A program made the position numbers and the translations under genes. From contig DAOVNL010000013.1 in the NCBI GenBank assembly GCA_030630245.1, positions 1-10,429 of the forward strand: 10,429 nt of DNA. Direction: 5' to 3'. The notes beneath the pieces are model-generated. The model worked only from the letters and a program-made list of their open reading frames with translations, searched no databases and had not been told where the DNA came from. Position 1 is the first letter of the stretch. Every line of letters begins with the position of its first letter. This document shows, one piece after another, positions 5,247 to 10,429 of this stretch. Source of the stretch: Candidatus Omnitrophota bacterium. GTDB taxonomy: Bacteria; Omnitrophota; Gorgyraeia; B26-G9.

Positions 5247-8165
5247 ATGCTTTGGAGAATAGAAGTAAAAAATAAATCTTCGGTAAAAGATCCTGTCGGA
5301 GAAGCGATCAAACGTGATATTAGCGACTTAGGTATTAATAGCGTCAAAGACGTTAAAATGGTACAGGTTTATATCATCGAAGGAAAGCTTTCCAGAGCGC
5401 GGGTCAAGAAAATCGCTGATGAGCTGCTGGCTGACCTTATTATTCAGAAGAGCCGCTGCGGCCTGCTGGAAGACAAGAAATTCGCCAGTCTCCCTAAAAA
5501 AGATCGGCATATCATCGAAATCGCCTATAATCCGGGAGTTATGGATCCCTGGCAGGAAAGTACCCGCAAAGGGATAAGGGATTTAGGTATTAAGGATATC
5601 GCGGATGTTACTACCGGACGCCGGTATATTATTAAAGGTAAACTCAGCAAAGCCCATCTCAGCCTGATCAGCGAAAAACTGCTTTATAACAAAGTTATCC
5701 AGCATGTGGTTCAGATCAGGAATTTAAAAAAAACTCTTCAGGCACATAAAGAGATAAATTATGAGTTTAAAAAAGTAGAAATAGACCTGTTGGGCAGTTC
5801 CGATAAACAGCTTATCCAAATAAGTAAACAATTATGCCTTTCCTTAACCTTAAAGGAAATGCTCACCATAAAAAAATATTTTACTCACCTTTTACGCAAT
5901 CCCACTGATTGCGAACTCGAAACTCTTGCCCAAACCTGGTCAGAGCATTGTGGACACAAAACTATGCGCGGTGATATTAATTATACCGATAACTCACAAA
6001 AAGGCAAAGGCAAATCCCGGAAAATCAAAAATCTTCTTAAAACCACAATTATGAATGCCACCAAAAAACTGAATAAACCCTGGTGTGTTTCGGTTTTTAA
6101 GGATAATGCCGGCATTATAAAGTTTAATAAGGATTATGATATCTGCTTTAAAGTTGAAACGCATAATCATCCTTCAGCGCTTGATCCTTACGGCGGAGCC
6201 GGTACCGGAATAGGCGGCGTGATCCGCGATGTTCTTGGCGTAGGCCTGGGCGCGAAACCAATATTAAATACTGATGTGTTTTGTTTTGGAATGCCTGATA
6301 TGAAAAGAGAAAAGGTACCGCGGGGAGTGCTGCACCCGAAAAGAATAATGAAAGGGGTCGTATCGGGCGTGAGAGATTATGGAAACAGAATGGGGATCCC
6401 TACATCAAACGGAGCGGTTATTTTTGATGAGCGTTATATGGGTAATCCTGTTATATATTGCGGCACGGCAGGTATTATGCCCAGGGAGTTTGCTTTCAAA
6501 AAAGCAAATCCGGGAGAATATATTGTTGCTTTGGGAGGAAGAACCGGCCGTGACGGTATCCACGGGGCGACGTTCTCCTCCATTGAGCTTACCCATGAAT
6601 CTGAGGAAATATCAAGCGGCGCAGTTCAGATCGGCAACCCGATAACGGAAAAGAAAGTACTGGATACTTTACTGCAGGCCCGTGACGAAAAACTTTATAC
6701 TGCTGTGACAGATTGCGGCGCGGGCGGTTTTTCCAGCGCGGTCGGAGAGATGGGAGCAGAAACAGGCGCACGTGTCGATCTTGACAAGGCATTATTGAAG
6801 TACAAGGGATTAAGCTATACGGAGATCTGGATATCTGAAGCGCAGGAGCGCATGGTTGTATCGGTCCCTCAGGAAAAGCTGAAACGCCTGCTTGAACTTT
6901 TTGAAAAAGAGAATGTGGAAGCTGCTGTGATCGGGGAATTTACGGACACAAAAAGACTGGAGATTTTCTCAAGCGGAGTTTGTGTTTGCGACCTGGATAT
7001 GAAATTCCTGCATGAGGGATTACCCGATTCTGCCCGTAAGGCTGTATGGCAGCCTCCGGTTATTAAAGAAAGCAAACTCAAAGGTACAAAAGATCTCAAC
7101 AAGGAATTGTTAAAAGTTCTTGGGGATCTGAATATATGCTCAAAAGAGTGGATTATCCGCCAGTATGACCATGAAGTGCAGGGAATGAGCGTTTTAAAAC
7201 CGTTATCAGGAGCTGAAAACGACGGGCCTCAGGATGCGGCGGTAATAAAACCTCTGGCTGATTCTAATAAAGGGATCGCGATTTCCTGCGGAATTAATTC
7301 ACGTTACTCTGATATTGATCCTTACTGGATGGCCGCATCAGTTGTTGATGAAGCCCTGCGGCAGATAATCAGCGTAGGAGGAACTCTAAAACAAATAGCG
7401 GTTCTGGATAATTTTAGCTGGGCAAATACCGCTAAACCTAAGGTGCTGGGTGAATTGGTGCGCGCGTGTTTGGGCGCGCGGGAGGCGTCTTTGGCTTATG
7501 AGGTGCCGTTCATTTCCGGTAAAGACAGCTTGAATAACGAGTACAATATCGGCAAAAAAACAATTGCTATCCCCGCAACACTTTTAATTTCCGCCATGGG
7601 CGTAATTGATGATGTGGAAAAAGTAGTATCAAGTGATTTAAAGGCCGCGGGTAATCTGATCTACTGTATCGGCACGACCGCAAATGAAATGGGCGGAAGC
7701 AGTTATTTTACGATGAATAATTACAAAAGCGGTAATGTTCCGAAAGTTAATTTTAAAAGAAACCGCAGGACTTTCGAACGGTTAAGCCAATGCGTCAAGA
7801 AAAGGCTTATCCGTTCATGTCATGATATATCTGATGGGGGCTTAGGGGTAACACTGGCTGAAATGGCTTTTTCAGGGAATGTGGGGATGAATGTTTCTCT
7901 GCCTGAGGTTAAACACCGGATCAATAAAAATGAGCTGAGAGACGATATCATTTTATTTTCAGAATCAAATGGCCGTTTTGTCGTGGAGATCGAAAAAAAT
8001 AAAAAGAAGGAATTTGAAAAGATTTTGGAAGGAGTTTCTTTCTCCCTCATTGGCCGCACAGTACAGGAAGCGCATCTGAGAGTGACCGGTATTGATAATT
8101 CCATAGTATTAAACTGCGGCCTGGCGAGTTTAAAACAAGCATGGCAGAGCCCGCTGAAATGGTGA
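5247..8165 (+). CDS. purL: FGAM synthetase PurL with two fused N-terminal PurS-like domains
   Basis: This 972-residue cytoplasmic enzyme converts FGAR, ATP and ammonia to FGAM (step four of purine synthesis), with ammonia supplied by PurQ. Residues 3-67 and 88-152 are two PurS-like units that align without gaps over 53 residues (15-67 and 100-152). By hand count 23 are identical, including DLGI, YII and GKLS. A linker domain follows with EHCGHKT at 233-239, including the conserved EHC histidine. Then come the two AIR-synthase-like halves: KVETHNHPSALDPYGGAG at 302-319, GGRTGRDGIHGATFSS at 430-445, DCGAGG at 489-494, SGKDS at 757-761 and SCHDISDGGLG at 857-867. There is no glutaminase domain. 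It is longer than small PurL (about 600-750) and shorter than the large single-chain form (about 1,300). The ATG at 5247 fits the first PurS strand but lacks a clear Shine-Dalgarno. purB ends 132 bases upstream, with the repeat between. Confidence 0.95.
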   Translation: MLWRIEVKNKSSVKDPVGEAIKRDISDLGINSVKDVKMVQVYIIEGKLSRARVKKIADELLADLIIQKSRCGLLEDKKFASLPKKDRHIIEIAYNPGVMDPWQESTRKGIRDLGIKDIADVTTGRRYIIKGKLSKAHLSLISEKLLYNKVIQHVVQIRNLKKTLQAHKEINYEFKKVEIDLLGSSDKQLIQISKQLCLSLTLKEMLTIKKYFTHLLRNPTDCELETLAQTWSEHCGHKTMRGDINYTDNSQKGKGKSRKIKNLLKTTIMNATKKLNKPWCVSVFKDNAGIIKFNKDYDICFKVETHNHPSALDPYGGAGTGIGGVIRDVLGVGLGAKPILNTDVFCFGMPDMKREKVPRGVLHPKRIMKGVVSGVRDYGNRMGIPTSNGAVIFDERYMGNPVIYCGTAGIMPREFAFKKANPGEYIVALGGRTGRDGIHGATFSSIELTHESEEISSGAVQIGNPITEKKVLDTLLQARDEKLYTAVTDCGAGGFSSAVGEMGAETGARVDLDKALLKYKGLSYTEIWISEAQERMVVSVPQEKLKRLLELFEKENVEAAVIGEFTDTKRLEIFSSGVCVCDLDMKFLHEGLPDSARKAVWQPPVIKESKLKGTKDLNKELLKVLGDLNICSKEWIIRQYDHEVQGMSVLKPLSGAENDGPQDAAVIKPLADSNKGIAISCGINSRYSDIDPYWMAASVVDEALRQIISVGGTLKQIAVLDNFSWANTAKPKVLGELVRACLGAREASLAYEVPFISGKDSLNNEYNIGKKTIAIPATLLISAMGVIDDVEKVVSSDLKAAGNLIYCIGTTANEMGGSSYFTMNNYKSGNVPKVNFKRNRRTFERLSQCVKKRLIRSCHDISDGGLGVTLAEMAFSGNVGMNVSLPEVKHRINKNELRDDIILFSESNGRFVVEIEKNKKKEFEKILEGVSFSLIGRTVQEAHLRVTGIDNSIVLNCGLASLKQAWQSPLKW

Positions 8166-8211
8166 AGGTTTATAAACTATAACCTAAGAATATAAATTAT
8201 TTGAAAAATAA

Positions 8212-10146
8212 GTGAATATTAACGCTTTTATCCCATTCATGTTAGGCTTGTTTACCCTGAGTTCAGGGGCCTATATATTGATTAAAGTCAAAAGATCGTA
8301 CCTCAGCCGTCCGTATTTCATTTCTTCACTGGTGATATCCTTTTATCTTTTTATGCATTTCGGCCTGGTACAGTTCGGCGGCAATGACAGGATATTTTTG
8401 CCGTGGCTGAAGGTATGTTTGGGCGCTATGAGTTTTGTTGGGCCTGCCTTGATAAATCTACTGTTATCTATGCGCAGGGTAAAAACAGGACTGATCAAAG
8501 TGATCTTGTTTATTTCTTCAATGCTTTCGGTGTCGGTGTTTTATTTTCTGCTGCATGATTATAAATTGGAGGTCAATAGCTTTGCCTGGGGCAGTACTTT
8601 GAGCATAAATAACTTCGCTTATTTTCTGTTTTTTATAAACATAGTTTTGTTCCTGCCTCTGGCTGTGATTGTTTTTCTAGTGCAAAAGTCATCTGTGGAT
8701 ACATCGATACTTGCTAAAAGGCAGATAAATTTTATTGTTTTGAGCGTTTGCGTTATTTGCGTATCATTAGGCGTGAATTTTCTATCAGGTTTCGGATTCA
8801 ATGTCTATCTTTTCGGTTCTCCGCTGCTGTGCGCTGCTTTTATCTGCATGCCTTATTCTATTACGCGTTATAGGTCTTTAGAGCTGGACTTGATCGTAAA
8901 TAAGACAATATTGTCGTTACTGTTTGTCGGGCCCTTGCTTGTTTTGCATATTCTGATAAGCGCTTTTTTCCTGGAGATGCTCGGTTATTTGTTCGCGACA
9001 ACGTTTTCGCTGCTCCTGGTGGTTTCCATGCTCCTTTTTACGCCGTATAAGAAATTGGTGCAAAAATCAGTGGAAAGACTGATCTACCGGGGCAAGTATG
9101 ATTATCAAAAAGTATTGAGCGAGCTTTGCCAGGGGCTTAACGCGATACTTGATTTTGAGCAGCTGTTTAATCGTATTATCCATATTATAGTTCAGACACT
9201 TGATGTGGAAGAGATGGCGATTTTTTTAAAAGATGACACTGCCAATGCTTTCTGTTTAAAGGCAAGTTACGGCATAAATCAAGATCTGCATAAAGACTTC
9301 ACCTTAAGCGTTGATGAGGCTATCATTAAGAGGATGAAAAAAGAAGCAAAGATATTGATTAAGGAAGAACTGCGCCAATTTGAGGATATCGAAAATGTTG
9401 AACGGGAATTTAAAAAAATATCAATTTTGGGAGCGGAGCTGGTTGCCCCTTTGTTTTTCAGGGATCGTCTGCTGGGGGTTATAGTATTGAGCCGGAAAAA
9501 GACGGGGAATATTTATAACCAGGGTGATATTGATGTCCTGAATAAATTAGCGATTGAAGCGGCCAAGGCGATTGAACATGCCAGGTTATACAGCGAAGCA
9601 ATCGTCGATAATACTACCAAATTATTTAATCAGAACTATTTTCTTATGCGCTTAAGAGAAGAAATAGCTCGCTCAAAGCGTTATGGACACCCGATATCCT
9701 TAATGTTTCTTGACGTGGACACTTCCGGTGAACAGCAAAATAGGGTTGATCCCCGGATGCAGGAGTTATTGCTTAAGGGATTGGGATTGCTTTTAAAGGC
9801 TAAAGTGAGGAATGTTGATATCCTCGCGCTTTATAAAAAGCAGCAATTTGCGATTATTCTGCCGGAAACGGCCCAGTCTAAAGAAGGCGGTGAGAAGGAA
9901 AAAGCAAATCAGCATTATAAGGATACAGTGCTTGTGGCAGAGCGTTTATGCAAAAGCGTTGAAAATTTCAAAAATAAATATAAAGAGAAGACGATAACAG
10001 TGAATTTCAATATGGGTGCTGCCTGTTTTGACGGGGCTTATAAGCTTCTTACGGAAGAGATGTTTATAGATTGCGCTCAAAAGGCGCTTGCGCGGGCAAG
10101 GGAAGAAGGAACTAATAAAATAGTTTGTTTTAGCGAGGTGAAATGA
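8212..10146 (+). CDS. Multi-pass membrane GAF protein with degenerate GGDEF domain, within the pur operon
   Basis: This is a 644-residue inner-membrane signalling protein. Residues 1-280 contain about eight or nine hydrophobic helices (near 5-24, 35-54, 65-85, 94-114, 133-156, 171-191, 231-254 and 258-276), resembling the 7TM sensor region of some histidine kinases. A short coupling segment follows (VERLIYRGKYDYQKVLSEL, 287-305), then a GAF domain at about 312-458 with a GAELVAPLFFRDRLLGVIVLS core. A GGDEF-fold domain runs from about 466 to 642. The active-site loop is YKKQQF (541-546) where cyclases have YGG(D/E)EF. By alignment the base-binding Asn is Q509 and the ND..GH..GD motif is lost, although D501 of the DxD strand remains. 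The inhibitory-site motif RxxD survives as R533-D536, five residues before the loop. I infer no cyclase activity and a possible receptor role. The GTG start follows directly after an in-frame stop, with a weak Shine-Dalgarno; Met10 is an alternative. The stop overlaps purQ (ATGA). Confidence 0.85.
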   Translation: MNINAFIPFMLGLFTLSSGAYILIKVKRSYLSRPYFISSLVISFYLFMHFGLVQFGGNDRIFLPWLKVCLGAMSFVGPALINLLLSMRRVKTGLIKVILFISSMLSVSVFYFLLHDYKLEVNSFAWGSTLSINNFAYFLFFINIVLFLPLAVIVFLVQKSSVDTSILAKRQINFIVLSVCVICVSLGVNFLSGFGFNVYLFGSPLLCAAFICMPYSITRYRSLELDLIVNKTILSLLFVGPLLVLHILISAFFLEMLGYLFATTFSLLLVVSMLLFTPYKKLVQKSVERLIYRGKYDYQKVLSELCQGLNAILDFEQLFNRIIHIIVQTLDVEEMAIFLKDDTANAFCLKASYGINQDLHKDFTLSVDEAIIKRMKKEAKILIKEELRQFEDIENVEREFKKISILGAELVAPLFFRDRLLGVIVLSRKKTGNIYNQGDIDVLNKLAIEAAKAIEHARLYSEAIVDNTTKLFNQNYFLMRLREEIARSKRYGHPISLMFLDVDTSGEQQNRVDPRMQELLLKGLGLLLKAKVRNVDILALYKKQQFAIILPETAQSKEGGEKEKANQHYKDTVLVAERLCKSVENFKNKYKEKTITVNFNMGAACFDGAYKLLTEEMFIDCAQKALARAREEGTNKIVCFSEVK

Positions 10147-10429
10147 GCAATATTAAAGTTTTAATATTAAGGGCCGCGGGAACTAATTGTGATCAGGAAA
10201 CAAGAGCGGCTTTTGAACTGCTTAAGACAGAAGTAAAAATGGTCCATGTAAACGATCTAATTTATGGCAAAGACAAGATTTATAATTATCAGATAGTTGT
10301 AATCCCCGGCGGGTTTACTTACGGCGATGATATCGCCGCCGGAAGGATTCTTGCCAATGAGCTGAAGATGAAATTGAAGGCAGAGCTGGAGCGTTTTCTT
10401 AAGAAGAACGGATTGATGATAGGTATCTG
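10143..10429 (+). CDS. purQ: FGAM synthetase glutaminase subunit PurQ (3' end outside window)
   Basis: The first 95 codons of the class I glutamine amidotransferase that hydrolyses glutamine and passes ammonia to PurL. The N-terminus shows the family pattern: a VLILRAAGTNCDQET stretch at 6-20 (usually RaPGTNCD), VVIPGGFTYGDDIAAG at 53-68 including the PGGF(S/T)YGD signature, and LMIGI at 91-95. The window stops after TG, the first two bases of the next codon. In this family that codon encodes the nucleophilic cysteine of G(I/V)CNG, and TG is compatible with Cys. The start has a good Shine-Dalgarno (GAGG at 10135-10138). Its ATG overlaps the TGA of the preceding gene, so translation is probably coupled to the degenerate-GGDEF gene. 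Confidence 0.95.
   Translation, partial: MSNIKVLILRAAGTNCDQETRAAFELLKTEVKMVHVNDLIYGKDKIYNYQIVVIPGGFTYGDDIAAGRILANELKMKLKAELERFLKKNGLMIGI

Noticed and set aside
8167..8184. GGTT...AACC partial palindrome between purL and the sensor gene
   Set aside because: Only four outer base pairs form and the interior does not pair. It is neither a terminator nor a convincing operator.
9812..9997. Overlapping + strand open frame inside the GGDEF-like domain
   Set aside because: It is a frame-shifted shadow with a strongly basic, low-information product. The frame of the 644-residue protein is intact through the region, so the KKQQF loop is not caused by a frameshift.

Overview
The window looks like chromosomal DNA from an uncultured diderm (Gram-negative-type) bacterium with moderate to low GC. 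Signs of a cell envelope are a Sec-exported membrane-anchored protein, an exported or lipid-anchored cysteine peptidase and a lipid- or surface-glycan-type glycosyltransferase. The gene style resembles Omnitrophota and related candidate lineages, but that is an impression only. There is no rRNA or tRNA marker here to fix the taxonomy. No tRNA, rRNA, CRISPR array, transposase or prophage gene was seen, and all genes read on the + strand.

Region 1 (1-1876) is an envelope or glycan module. It holds the tail of an unrecognised protein and then, 16 bases later, a 560-residue fusion of a zinc-ribbon SAM methyltransferase with a family 2 glycosyltransferase.

Region 2 (1877-3704) begins with an AT-rich, 311-base leader rich in inverted repeats. 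It contains a candidate promoter, a possible mutually exclusive hairpin set, a perfect TATAAT and a perfect 10-bp stem just ahead of a very strong Shine-Dalgarno. It leads into a two-gene unit matching the PA2779/PA2778 pair: a small exported protein with a C-terminal membrane anchor, followed by a C39-like cysteine peptidase with TPR repeats. The pair's function is not established.

Region 3 (3705-10429) is a de novo purine biosynthesis operon starting at a near-consensus promoter (TTGACG-17-TATCAT). The order is purB, an interspersed-repeat-like palindrome, a purL with two fused PurS-like domains at its N-terminus, a membrane-bound GAF plus degenerate-GGDEF protein, and purQ, which is cut off by the window end. 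PurL (with built-in PurS) and PurQ together make FGAM from FGAR, and PurB acts at two later lyase steps. The sensor-like gene lies between the two parts of FGAM synthetase and overlaps purQ by four bases. Its GGDEF signature has become KKQQF while the RxxD inhibitory-site motif is kept. It therefore looks like a nucleotide receptor rather than a cyclase, and this is the most interesting item in the window.
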